From NCBI GenBank assembly GCA_030159075.1, contig BROG01000300.1, positions 310,001 through 374,000 on the forward strand: DNA of 64,000 nucleotides, written 5' to 3'. Source of the stretch: Atrina japonica. Lineage: Eukaryota; Mollusca; Bivalvia; Pterioida; Pinnidae. The notes beneath the pieces were generated by a model, which was given only the letters and a program-made list of their open reading frames with translations, ran no database searches and had not been told where the DNA came from. Below are positions 1-11,433 of this stretch, piece after piece; position 1 is the stretch's first letter, and the number at the start of each line of letters is the position of its first letter. A program made the translations under genes and the position numbers.

Positions 1-2040
1 TAAAAATGTCATCTATCATGAGTGTACTGTAGTGATTTATAAAATACATGTAGAAATGGCCAACACTCTCTGGACATTATAAAAGAGGCAGGGGCGTCTG
101 ACAGTACTTTGGCAGTGTAAACTGCTATCGTAGGTTATAGAATACAAATTGCAACAATGTTTATGTCATTTCATGACGAAGGTTTAAAACAATCAACGGA
201 ACAGCCTATATTAGCTACTTTTTTGTCATGTGAACACAAGTGACCAATCAACTGAATGTAGACACGTTTACCATATGCAAATTTAATATGTAGAACCTTT
301 TTCAGGTGGTTATTAACCTTTTACTCAGAGAGATCAACATAAAGTAAAATTCAAAGGTTCGACAGAATTTAAGTTTTAAATGTCAATGCGATTAAGGTCT
401 AAGTATGCTTTGTATGGAGGTTTGTGGTGTTGTTCATAAGTGCCAATTTTTGACATTTTGATAAAACATTTGTGTTTATTCCATAACAAAAATTAACAAA
501 ATCGATCTAGGTGGCAACTTCATTTTTCTTTTTTCACATACCAAATTTTTTTAATATCATCAACACATCTGGAATCCAGAAAAGGGCTTCCCAGACCTTT
601 TAAAAATAAAAAAAATCCTGGACTCCCTCATCATGCTCATTATTTTTTGTGTTTGCTGAAACTCGATTTATTTTGTGTAAAAACGAGTTGCAATGTGATA
701 TTAACTCTCTGCACTTTTAAAATTAAATATTTCTGGGAAGCATACCCTGACCACAGGAAAACGCCGATTTTGTGTCTGGAAGCTAGATAATACCTCATCG
801 GGCTTCCGAATTAATCTATATCTATGAAATATTTTTAACATTTAAGAGGTCATAATTCAATGTTTGGAAGATACTAGGCTGAAATTCTGCCCTGATTTTA
901 AGTAACGTTTTGCTAACTTTCTTTTGAGAGGGATAATCAGTGTGATTTATTAGCGGATTTCTGGGAATATTTTAGCATCTGGACACAGAAAAATGTGTCT
1001 ACTGGATTCCAAGTTTAAAAAATTATCTGAAAGCTGCGTACACCCCCCATTAAATATTGCCTCACAATTAATCCAACACTTAGAAATACAGTGTATGTGC
1101 AGTGACCAGGGAGAGCGTGCCCCTAAAATTGATAAAATGAGTGTAAAACCTTTACTTTTTCTATCAAAAGTCAGTAAAATAAATAACAAATTTCCCCAAA
1201 ATATTCTCAAATTCCACTCTTCGAACTTGAAATAACTCTGACTTTAAATACCCACTCTGCTTTTGATGAGGTATGCATAGCATAACAGTTTTAAGAGTCT
1301 AATTTTATGTAACCAGCCTCAGACCCACAATTTTTAACATTTTCTAGATCTGCCAGTGTTGTATATGTTTATTGCATAAACAAAATCATGTATGAAAACA
1401 TTTTTTTACCAGAAAAAAATTTCTATATTAAAAAAAATTGGCTCCCCACTTTTGATTTGATTCCTACACCACTGTGATCTAATACTTTAGATCAGTAATC
1501 ACATTTGACGTCAAATTCACCCTTTGCACAAAATATACCATGTTCTTTTCTAAAGGACGGGACATAATTGTCACGAAAGGCGCAACCAAGCTGGGTATCA
1601 GTGGTTTTTGTACATTAATAACTAGTATTCCACGAAAGACTGAGGTTCGAACTATCTAATTAATTTTATAATATTCTCTTTCTGAGATGCCCCCTATATG
1701 GTTCACAGTTCATCACCGCTTTTCAATTTAGCAACTAAACACGTCGGAATAGAGGTAAATTTCGACCCATATTTTACATTAGTAGGTTTTATAGACAATT
1801 TTCACATCTCTGGACCAAAACTTTTGAAAACTGTGTCTGTTATGTAGTATGTTTAGAAATATTTTGATGTACGTTATTTAATAAGTACATGTACACATGG
1901 TTTTTATTTTTTGCAAAAATTAGATTTTTCTCTGTACTCAAATGCACTATACTATAATACAAATGTATTACCGTACATGTAAGTGTGATTGTCAAAGCAG
2001 AAAATGACCATAATTAGAGTGGACATTATATTACTGTAAA
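1..2040. other. Non-coding DNA upstream of the gene
   Basis: AT-rich sequence with no supported exon. The longest open frames (two overlapping 80-86 codon frames on opposite strands around 950-1235) have no recognisable domain and no convincing splice context. The 5' end of the gene (non-coding first exon and promoter) may lie here or left of the window, but I cannot point to a promoter. Confidence 0.6.
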
Positions 2041-2116
2041 GTGTTATTACTTACCCTTCGTGTTATTACTTACCCTTCGTGTTATTACTTACCCTTCGTG
2101 TTATCACTTACCCTTC
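2041..2116. repeat. 19-bp tandem repeat, 4 copies
   Basis: Four consecutive units beginning gtgttattacttaccc, at 2041, 2060, 2079 and 2098. The last has one substitution and then diverges. Confidence 0.9.
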
Positions 2117-2265
2117 TGTAGTGTTTAACCCCAGTGACAAGTCTACTGTTTATTTTTCTTTTGCATAGTTAACTTTTTGGGCTTTAAAATTGAACATTTC
2201 TGGGAAACATACATGTACATACATGTAAAAATAATTTATATATATTGTACATGTATCTATGCAGG

Positions 2266-2488
2266 AGAGCCGACCTGCCTCAGTCTGTAGCCCTCTCGAC
2301 TCTTGATCGTGAGGTTGTTTCCTGTCCTTAGGATGAGACAGTAAAAACTGAGGTCCCATGTCACAGTAGGTGTCGGCATGATATAGAACCCTCACTGCTC
2401 AATGACCGTAAGTGCCGAGCATAGGCCAGCAATTGGTGATGTCTCAATATGCGTGAAAGAGACGTTAAACAACTATAAACAAACAAAA
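2266..2488 (+). mobile_element. tRNA-derived SINE (family 1), internally deleted copy
   Basis: Matches the intact copies at 2950 and 16431: agccgacctg head, the gatgagacagtaaaaac block, a ccctcactgctcaatg block, and the cgttaaacaac..aaacaaac tail. The B-box region after gatcgtgaggt is deleted and the middle is shortened, so it is a dead relic. Confidence 0.8.
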
Positions 2489-2949
2489 TCTATGCAGGAT
2501 TCAAAATTAGTCTGCCAGTCTATAATTAGAAACATTTGCAGTGAACTATTCAAGATTGTGCTTCCGCTTTATATGGTGACTACTAGAAAATGAGTACAAT
2601 AGAGTATAAATGTGAGCAGTGGTTAACAAAATAATGGCATGAACACCAGAATGACCTAATGTCATTGACCTAAATTCTCAACTCAAAGTTAGATACAGGT
2701 AATCATAGTTGCTTCGACTTACGAGAATATATAACAAAATCTTACTGGTATTAAAGCAACCAAATCGGTAATTATGGTACAGATTTCGTAAATACATGCC
2801 AATTTGGTAATTTTAAATCGTATATCTTACAGCCTAGCGAATTTGTCGTAGGACTAGAAAAATTGGTTTCCAATTAGTCCAACTGACAAGTGAGACAGAA
2901 ATGTTAAATTTGACCCCTGCTATTTGGACACATGCTGTCATAATGTTGA

Positions 2950-3236
2950 GAGCCGACCTGGCTCAGTCGGCAGCACGCTCGACTCTTGATAGTGAGGTCG
3001 TGAGTTCGAGTCCAGCCGGCGGCAAGGTTGGTTTCCTGTCTGTCGGATGAGACAGTAAAAACCGTGGTCCCGTGTCACAGTAGGTGTCGGCACGTTAAAG
3101 AACCCTCACTGCTCAATGGCCGTAAGTGCCGAGCATAGGCTAAAATTTGAAGCCCTTCACCGGCATTTGGTGACGTCTTCATATGAGTGAAATATTCTTG
3201 AGTGGGACGTTAAACAACAATAAACAAACAAACAAA
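2950..3236 (+). mobile_element. tRNA-derived SINE (family 1), full length with target-site duplication
   Basis: The head carries RNA polymerase III-type boxes: A-box-like tggctcagtcgg and B-box-like gagttcgagtcc. A conserved body follows, with gatgagacagtaaaaac, cactgctcaatggccg and a gacgt/catatgagtgaaat segment. The tail is cgttaaacaacaataaac followed by caaa-type repeats. A perfect 12-bp duplication, tcataatgttga, flanks it at 2938-2949 and 3237-3248, which fixes both ends and shows insertion by target-primed reverse transcription. No coding capacity; it would depend on a partner LINE. Confidence 0.93.
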
Positions 3237-3248
3237 TCATAATGTTGA

Positions 3249-3880
3249 ATAAATACATTTGACAGATGTTAATCTACACTCATATCAATTAAATCTATTT
3301 ATGTGGTATATGAAATCACATTTCGGAAAACCACTTATATATAAAAAAAACTTGTTTTTGAAGACCACATTTTAGTGGCTGAAGGGTCGGTTACCCGAGA
3401 CAGGTTCCACCATATCTAAAATAAATCAAGATTTTGTACTCCTAAAAAATTATATTATAAATTACATGTATATGAGTACATGTGTATTATGTATAAAATG
3501 GCAACTAATAACTGTCAGTGAAGCTTTTGTTGTACTGTAAGGTACATCTAAAGTATCTGAAATGAATTAAACTTTATCAACAGAATAACATGACGATATG
3601 AATTATGTTTATTATGCCTTGTGTACAATATGATGAATATCTTCACCGCCTCTGTTCACTGTACAATAGAGAGTTGACTGTTGTTCAACATATGTACAAT
3701 ATATTGTAGCACAAAGCAGGTACTCTGTTTGTTTTGCACCCCCATGTATGCAAACCCATGACACAGATGAATATTGACAATGAAATATTGAATTAAATTT
3801 CATTGATCGCTATGAATGAAAACAGAAATTGATTTTTAAAAGAACACTAAATTTTATTTTCACATTTCTTTTGAACAGCT
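3249..3880. other. Non-coding DNA immediately upstream of coding exon 1
   Basis: AT-rich and free of clear repeats. It ends in a pyrimidine-rich stretch and ttttgaacag, a plausible 3' splice site at 3880. It could equally hold a promoter; I see no TATA or initiator element I would defend. Confidence 0.5.
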
Positions 3881-3924
3881 GTCATGGTCCAGTGAATTAG
3901 TAAACAGAGAATTAAGTTGGGACA
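3881..3924 (+). other. Probable 5' UTR part of the first coding exon
   Basis: Lies between the AG at 3879-3880 and the ATG at 3925. The frame of that ATG has a TAA at 3913-3915, so translation in this frame cannot enter from further upstream on this exon. A second frame, beginning directly at 3881, stays open for 27 codons and stops at a TGA near 3962. The simplest reading is an untranslated leader spliced from an upstream exon. Confidence 0.5.
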
Positions 3925-4248
3925 ATGAAAAGACATACACAACACACAGAAGCTCAAACTGACCGCATGGCCCATTCCAAACATCTACTCTCTCAGGCAG
4001 ATGAAGTCAGACATTCTTTAAGTCGAGACAGTGGAATTTATTCTGTCGGTTTTGATTCTGGACAGCATTCTCAGGGGTCTGTAAGGGGCTCAGGAAAATA
4101 TAAATCTAGTTCAAAAGCTTCAGAAGTGTCACCGAGATCATCACTGCGGTCATCTCTAGACAGAACTTTGCCACGAGAACTGGATTTTACTGAGGATGAC
4201 ACAATGACATATGCTTCGAGCTCATCTATCCGAGACATGTTCAGAGAT
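3925..4248 (+). CDS. Coding exon 1 of a Ser-rich coiled-coil protein
   Basis: The exon encodes 108 residues starting MKRHTQHTEAQTD and ending SSSIRDMFRD, then a strong donor GTAAGT at 4249 (phase 0). The ATG is chosen because an in-frame stop lies 10-12 bases upstream. The composition is that of a disordered regulatory region: about a quarter Ser, several SPR/SxxS sites, and an acidic patch (LDFTEDD) near residue 90. Residues 35-40 read DSGIYS, a perfect match to the DSG-hydrophobic-x-Ser phosphodegron pattern known for beta-TrCP, and DSGQHS follows at 44-49. Codon use and stop-free length are unlike the flanking satellites. The next exon is 50.6 kb away. I do not recognise the family. That it is a gene rests on phase-consistent downstream exons of similar style. 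Confidence 0.75.
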
Positions 4249-4558
4249 GTAAGTATCTACATTATAAAGTAAACCCTCTTCCAGCTCTGCTCAATTCTAT
4301 CCGAGACATGTTCAGAGATGTAAGTATCTACATTATAAAGTAAACCCTCTTCCATCTCATCTATCCGAGACATGTTCAGAGATGTAAGTATCTACATTAT
4401 AAAGTAAACCCTCTTCCAGCTCTGCTCAATTCTATCCAAGACATGTTCAGAGATGTTTTATCTACATTATTGAAAACCCTTTTCCAGCTCTGATCATCAA
4501 ATCCGAGACATGTTCAGAGATGTAAGTATCTGGTTAATAATAGAAAACCCTCTTCCAG

Positions 4559-4591
4559 CTCTGCTCATCTATCCGAGACATGTTCAGAGAT
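4559..4591 (+). other. Candidate 33-nt microexon A
   Basis: Preceded by aaccctcttccag and followed by GTAAGTATC. It is 33 nt, entered and left in phase 0, and would insert LCSSIRDMFRD between residues 108 and 109. No splice evidence is available. The intron from exon 1 would be 310 nt. Confidence 0.35.
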
Positions 4592-4627
4592 GTAAGTATC
4601 TACATTATAAAGTAAACCCTCTTCCAG

Positions 4628-4660
4628 CTCTGCTCATCTATCCGAGACATGTTCAGAGAT
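4628..4660 (+). other. Candidate 33-nt microexon B
   Basis: Same core, acceptor and GTAAGT donor as the unit at 4559. The gap between the two units is only 36 nt, too short for an ordinary intron, so use would probably be mutually exclusive. Confidence 0.35.
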
Positions 4661-4702
4661 GTAAGTATCTACATTACATGTATAAAGTAAACCCTATTCC
4701 AG

Positions 4703-4738
4703 CTCTGCTCATCTATCCGAGATAATATGTTCAGAGAT
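4703..4738 (+). other. Candidate 36-nt microexon C
   Basis: Acceptor accctattccag, core of 36 nt with one extra codon (LCSSIRDNMFRD), donor weakened to GTAAAT. Phase 0 at both ends. Confidence 0.3.
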
Positions 4739-4910
4739 GTAAATATCTTCATTATAATGTAAACCCTCTTCCCGCTCATCTATCTGAGATATGTCTAGAG
4801 ATGCAAGTATCTACATAAAAAGCTCATCTATCCAAGATAATATGTTCAGAGACGTAAGTATCTACATAAATTATGTACATTATAATGTAAACCCTCTTCC
4901 CGCTCATCTC

Positions 4911-5378
4911 TGTATAACAACCTTGTTTATTTCTCACTGCCTTAGAGAGTTTTTTAGAGTATTGAATTTGCTTTTGAAAAGTAAAAGATCACAAATAGCT
5001 CATCACTTTACTGTGGTTAAAATAGAAATTGATGTTGTACTATGGGAAGTTGATAGATGGATGAAAATTATTTCAATTCTGCATAATATTATAATTACAA
5101 GACCGTTCAATAGTTCCATTAAAACCACATTCTTTACAACCGATATTTTTTTGATGAGATATGTTTGGGCCTTTGAATCCCAAGGAATTTTGATGTCAGA
5201 TCTAGAAGCTATGAATTCTCTTATATCAATGGTCAATAACATAATGTATGTTTTTTCATGCTAAAACCCCATCAGAATTGAAATTGTCCAGAAAATGATG
5301 ATCATTATAATATGGTATGACTGTATATTTCAAACATATACAGTTGATTATCAAATCAATACTAACATGTTATGTACA
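4911..5378. other. Intron 1 sequence without recognised feature
   Basis: AT-rich. Open frames on both strands (4791-5264 + and 5003-5242 -) overlap each other and partly derive from the exon-end repeats, so I do not call them genes. Confidence 0.5.
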
Positions 5379-5382
5379 CACA

Positions 5383-6455
5383 TGTGTATGGTTATAATAA
5401 TACATGATCATTGTTTGGGAAATGATATAAGTGTGTAGGATATGTACCGGTACATACAGCACATAACAGTATGATCACTACAAACAGACAAAGACTGTAT
5501 GGTTATAATAATACATGATCATTGTTTGGGAAATGATATAAGTGTGTAGGATATGTACCGGTACATACAACACATAACAGTATGATCACTACAAACAGAC
5601 AAAGACTGTATGTGTAACAGAGACAAATACTGCCTCTGCTTGGATTCGAACCTAGGACCCCTGGTTTACGAGTCTGGTGCTCTACCGATCGATGTAGGGG
5701 AAACCCCGGTACAAGCTAGTAGGAGCACCATATAACTAACCCTGATCACATTATACCTCCATTGAAAGAGTCGTCCTGACTCTCTTTAGAGGTAGCTATA
5801 CTGTGGGGCAATTTAAGGATAATCACTTTCAATTAACCAGGAAGAACCTAGGTCCCAACGTGGGCGCCATTGTAACAGAGTACAAATACTGCCTCTGCTT
5901 GGATCGAACCTAGGACCCTGGTTTACGAGTATGGATCACTACCGAACAGACTAAAGGGGAAACCCCACTAGTTCAAGCTAGTAGGAACACCATATAACTA
6001 ACCCTGCCACATATGGTTAGAATAATACATGATCATTGTTTGGGAAATGATATAAGTGTGTAGGATATGTACCGGTACATACAGCACATAACAGTATGAT
6101 CACTACAAACAGACAAAGACTGTATGGTTAGAATAATACATGATCATTGTTTGGGAAATGATATAAGTGTGTAGGATATGTACTGGTACATACAACACAT
6201 AACAGTATGATCACTACAAACAGACTAAGACTGTATGGTTATGATAATACATGATCATTGTTTGGGAAATGATATAAGTGTGTAGGATACATGTATGTAG
6301 CGGTACATACAGCACATAACAGTATGATCACTACAAACAGACTAAGACTGTATGGTTATAATAATACATGATCATTGTTTGGGAAATGATATAAGTGTGT
6401 AGGATATGTACCGGTACATACAACACATAACATTATGATCACTACAAACAGACCA
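5383..6455. repeat. About 110-bp tandem repeat, 6 copies, split by an inserted element
   Basis: Units contain atgatcattgtttggg, taagtgtgtaggatatgt, the palindrome accggt, and agtatgatcactac. Two copies lie at about 5383-5606 and four at about 6013-6455. The block 5607-6010 interrupts the array, so it was probably duplicated into or inserted within a pre-existing array. Confidence 0.85.
5607..6010 (-). mobile_element. tRNA-like SINE/composite repeat, partly duplicated (family 3)
   Basis: Reading the minus strand, ggttcgaatcc (B box) and a tagagcaccagactcg-type A-box region form a tRNA-like head. The head occurs twice, at about 5625-5700 and 5885-5950, around a body with ttaaccaggaagaacc and gtgggcgccattgt. 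A related forward copy lies at 60650-60995. The second head has small deletions. Confidence 0.7.
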
Positions 6456-6474
6456 AGAGGAGACTACCACTGTT

Positions 6475-6513
6475 TGACCTTGAGTGTGACCTTGAACATT
6501 ACCTTGACCTTGA
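6475..6513 (+). repeat. Clustered TGACCTTGA words
   Basis: TGACCTTGA occurs at 6475, 6487 and 6505. The reverse complement, TCAAGGTCA, is the extended half-site bound by ERR/SF-1-type nuclear receptors. The same words also turn up in mollusc interspersed repeats, so function is unproven. Confidence 0.5.
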
Positions 6514-6867
6514 CTGGCCGATGCACCTGGTCACAATGAACCTTCCCTGTAAGTTTCACAAAAGTATACAATAAGAAAGTAATGATAATTTATATCAAAA
6601 TGTGACTGTACCCAGAGAAACAGACAAAGGGACAAAATATGTCAGACAATGTGAAGCTGTGTTTCATAGCTGACAAAAAAACACATGACTGTTTAATTAA
6701 TTTTGTCACAAAGAACAACTTAATTTACTTCTTGATATGAATTTACCATTCAATTTATGTCTTTTGTGGACATATTTGTGTCATCTGTCATTTTTGTTTA
6801 GATTGCCAACATCACTTCCAGTTTATATTAATATATTGACATTCTGGTCACGTGACCAGGTGTCCCT

Positions 6868-7140
6868 CTTCCCCTTAAACACATTTGTTTACTCAAGGTA
6901 TTTTGAGTTTCTCCCATAGTAATCTTCCCTTCACTCTGGTAACCAGCTTAAACACATTTGGTTTACCTAGGGTATTTTGTTTTCCTCCCTTAGTTATCTC
7001 CCCTTCACTCTGGTAACCAGCTTAAACACATTTGGTTTTACCTAGGGTATTTTGTTTTCCTCCCTTAGTTATCTCCCCTTCACTCAAGTAACCAGCTGAA
7101 ACACATTAGGGTATTTTGAGTTTCTCCTACAGTAAGCTCC
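6868..7140. repeat. About 75-bp tandem repeat, 3-4 copies
   Basis: Units contain taaccagcttaaacacattt, gggtattttg and agttatctccccttcact. The first and last copies are diverged. Confidence 0.85.
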
Positions 7141-7735
7141 CATTCACCAGGGACAAACATATTAAGTTATTTGTTTATTGTAATGAAATCAATACTTGAA
7201 ATGAACTTTGCAAGTAAATATAGGTTTTGGATAGCAGGGGTCTGTCAAGACAGCATCTACTGTACTAAGATTGACTTTATGTTGGTATTATACTTCAGTA
7301 CTATGTCCTGACAGTAATCCTTTCAGAAGTATTAAAAGGTGACGTAGCACCCAAAGTGTGTCTGCCTTAAGATATTTTTAAACCTTCATTGCACCTATTT
7401 TATTCTTTCAAAAATGTTTCCATTTAATCTTTTTTGTAACACATACATTGTAAATAAAGAGATTGACAAAAGAAATGTCTTTCTTTTACTTAATTGCTGT
7501 GAATGATTTTAAAAATATGAGGACAAACTTTCTGTGGTATAGTCATGTACATAAAAATAGAAATCTGGGGGTTTTAAAGCTTAATGAACCATTGACCAAT
7601 CTATCTGGAAGGGAATCATGAGTAGGCCAAGGACTTGGTGTCACCTGGAGGCTCCCATTTAGGTCCATGGACAAAAACTTAATGTGACCTCTAGAGAACA
7701 AGGTCTCAATACATAAAAAGGATTGTAAATTGTAA
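7141..7735. other. Intron 1 sequence without recognised feature
   Basis: AT-rich spacer between two arrays; no open frame or repeat worth calling. Confidence 0.5.
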
Positions 7736-10700
7736 TATAGATTGTCAGGGTATAGACATATATAGATTGTCAGGGTATGGACATATATAGATTGTCAGGG
7801 TATGGACATATATAGATTGTCATGATATGGACATATATAGACTGTCAGGGTATAGACATATATAGATTGTCAGGGTATGGACATATATAGACTGTCAGGG
7901 TATAGACATATATAGATTGTCATGGTATGGACATATATAGATTGTCAGGGTATGGACATATATTGTCAGGATATGGATATATATAGATTGTCAGGATATG
8001 GACATATATAGATTGTCAGGATATGGACATATATAGATTGTCAGGGTATGGACATATATAGATTGTCAGGATATGGACATATATAGATTGTCAGGATATG
8101 GACATATATAGATTGTCAGGGTATGGACATATATAGATTGTCAGGGTATGGACATATATAGATTGTCAGGATATGGACATATATAGATTGTTAGGGTATG
8201 GACATATATAGATTGTCAGGATATGGACATATATAGATTGTCAGGGTATGGACATATATAGATTGTTAGGGTATGGACATATATAGATTGTCAGGATATG
8301 GACATATATAGATTGTCAGGATATGGACATATATAGATTGTCAGGGTATGGACATATATAGATTGTTAGGGTATGGACATATACAGATTGTCATGATATG
8401 GACATATATAGACTGTCAGGGTATAGACATATATAGATTGTCATGATATGGACATATATAGACTGTCAGGGTATGGACATATATAGATTGTCATGATATG
8501 GACATATATAGATTGTCAGGGTATGGGCATATATAGATTGTCATGATATGGACATATATAGATTGTCAGGGTATGGACATATATAGATTGTCAGGGTATG
8601 GACATATATAGATTGATTGTCATATATGATTATGGTATGGACATATATAGATTGTCAGGGTATGGACATATATAGATTGTCATGATATGGACATATATAG
8701 ATTGTCAGGGTATGGACATATATAGATTGTCAGGGTATGGACATATATAGATTGTCAGGGTATGGACATATATAGATTGTCAGGGTATGGACATATATAG
8801 ATTGTCAGGGTATGGACATATATAGATTGTCATGATATGGACATATATAGATTGTCAATGTATGGACATATATAGATTGTCAGGGTATGGACATATATAG
8901 ATTGTCAATGTATGGACATATATAGATTGTCAGGGTATGGACATATATAGATTGTCAGGGTATGGTATAGATTGTTAGGGTATATGGACATATATAGATT
9001 GTCAGGGTATGGACATATATAGATTGTCAGTGTATGGACATATATAGATTGTGTCAGGGTATATAGATTGTCATGATATGGACATATATAGATTGTCAGT
9101 GTATGGACATATATATATATGGACATATATTGATTGTCAGGGTATGGACACATATTGTATATGGACATATATAGATTGTCAGGGTATGGACATATATAGA
9201 TTGTTAGGGTATGGACATATATAGATTGTGGTGATATGGACATATATAGATTGTCAGGGTATGGACATATATAGATTGTCTGGGTATGGACATATATAGA
9301 TTGTTAGGGTATGGACATATATAGATTGTTAGGGTCATATATAGATTGTGGTATATGGACATATATAGATTGTCAGGGTATGTAGATTGTCTGGGACATA
9401 TATAGATTGTCAGGGTATGGACATATATAGATTGTTAGGGTATGGTAGATTGTTAGGGTATGGACATATATAGATTGTCAGGGTATGGACATATATAGAT
9501 TGTGGTGATATGGACATATATAGATTGTCAGGATATGGACATATATAGATTGTCAGGGTATGGACATATATAGATTGTGGTGATATGGACATATATAGAT
9601 TGTCAGGGTATGGACATATATAGATTATCAGGGTATGGACATATATAGATTGTCAGGGTATGGACATATATAGATTGTCAGGGTATGGACATATATAGAT
9701 TGTCAGGGTATGGACATATATAGATTGTCAGGGTATGGACATATATAGATTGTCAATGTATGGACATATATAGATTGTGGGGATATGGACATATATAGAT
9801 TGTCAGTGTATGGACATATATAGATTGTCAATGTATGGACATATATAGATTGTCAATGTATGGACATATATAGATTGTCAGGGTATGGACATATATAGAT
9901 TGTCAGGGTATGGACATATATAGATTGTCAGGGTATGGACATATATAGATTGTCAGTGTATGGACATATATAGATTGTCAGGGTATGGACATATATAGAT
10001 TGTCAGTGTATGGACATATATAGATTGTCAGTGTATGGACATATATAGATTGTGTGGACATATATAGAGTGTATGGACATATATAGATTGTCAGGGTATG
10101 GACATATATAGATTGTCAATGTATGGACATATATAGATTGTCAGGGTATGGACATATATAGATTATTGTCAGTGTCAGTGTATGGACATATATAGATTGT
10201 CAGTGTATGGACATATATAGATTGTCAGTGTATGGACATATATAGATTGTCAGGGTATGGACATATATAGATTGTCAATGTATGGACATATATAGATTGT
10301 CAGGGTATGGACATATATAGATTGTCAGGGTATGGACATATATAGATTATCAGATGGACATTATAGATTGTCAGGGTATGGACATATATAGATTGTCAGT
10401 GTATGGACATATATAGATTGTCAGGGTATGGACATATATAGATTATCAGGGTATGGACATATATAGATTGTCAATGTATGGACATATATGGATTGTCAGG
10501 GTATGGACATATATAGATTGTCAGGGTATGGACATATATAGATTGTCAGTGTATGGACATATATAGATTGTCAGGGTATGGACATATATAGATTGTCAGG
10601 GTCAGGACATATATAGATTGACATATATATAGATTGTCAGGGTATAGACATATATACATGTAGATTGTTAGGGTATAGACATATATAGATTGTCAGGGTA

Positions 10701-11433
10701 TGGACATATATAGATTATCAGGGTATGGACATATATAGATTGTCAGGGTATGGACATATATAGATTGTCAGGGTATGGACATATATAGATTATCAGAGTA
10801 TACATGTAGATTGTCAGGGTATGGACATATATAGATTGTCAGTGGGTATAGGACATATATATATATATGTCTGGGTATGGACATATATAGATTATCAGGG
10901 TATGGACATATATAGATTGTCATGATATGGACATATATAGATTATCAGGGTATGGACATATATAGATTGTCATGATATGGACATATATAGATTGTAAGGG
11001 TATGGGTTTATAGATTGTCAGGGTATGGACCTATAGATTATCATGGTATTGACAAATATAGATTGTCAGGGTATGGGCAAATACAGATTATCAGGGTATA
11101 GGCCAATTAATTGTCATGTATAGACATACATGTATATAGATTATCAGGGTATAGACATACATGTATATAGATTGTCAGCATATGGGCCTATAGATTGTCA
11201 GGGTATGAACAAATATAGATTGTCAAGATATGGGCCCATAGATTATCAGAGTATGGGCCTTTATAGATCGTCAGGGTATGGGCCTAATTAGATTGTCATG
11301 TTATGGACATATATAAATTGTCATGTATGATCATGTATTGATTTTCAAGGTATGAACATAATAGATTGTCGGGGTATGGACATATATAGATTATCAGGGT
11401 ATGAATATATGTAGATTTTTAGGGTATGGACAT
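7736..11433. repeat. 25-bp satellite array, about 145 units
   Basis: Consensus gattgtcagggtatgg followed by acatatata. The core is very homogeneous with recurrent variants (cagggt, catgat, caggat, caatgt, ttaggg, cagtgt) and a few unit-breaking indels. Units decay strongly after about 11000. The minus strand is open over several hundred bases in places (8905-9243, 9410-9592), encoding a low-complexity CPYPDNLYMSI-type repeat; this is a by-product. Confidence 0.95.

Larger units (their letters stand above)
4226..4910 (+). repeat. Tandem duplication of the exon 1 end plus donor, about 10 units of about 69 bp
   Basis: Each unit copies the last ~25 bases of exon 1 (ctatccgagacatg..agagat), the donor gtaagtatctac, attataaagtaaaccc and a pyrimidine run ending ttccag. 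Units start to degrade after about 4740 (ttcccg instead of ttccag, gcaagt instead of gtaagt). So most units contain both an acceptor-like and a donor-like signal around a short exon-like core. Confidence 0.9.

Noticed and set aside
993..1235. 80-codon open frame upstream of the gene as an upstream exon
   Set aside because: No convincing donor in phase, and an 86-codon frame overlaps it on the other strand; likely chance.
4791..5264. 157-codon + open frame containing SSSIQDNMFRD
   Set aside because: Its start comes from the exon-1-end repeats and the remainder has no domain or donor; an antisense frame overlaps it.
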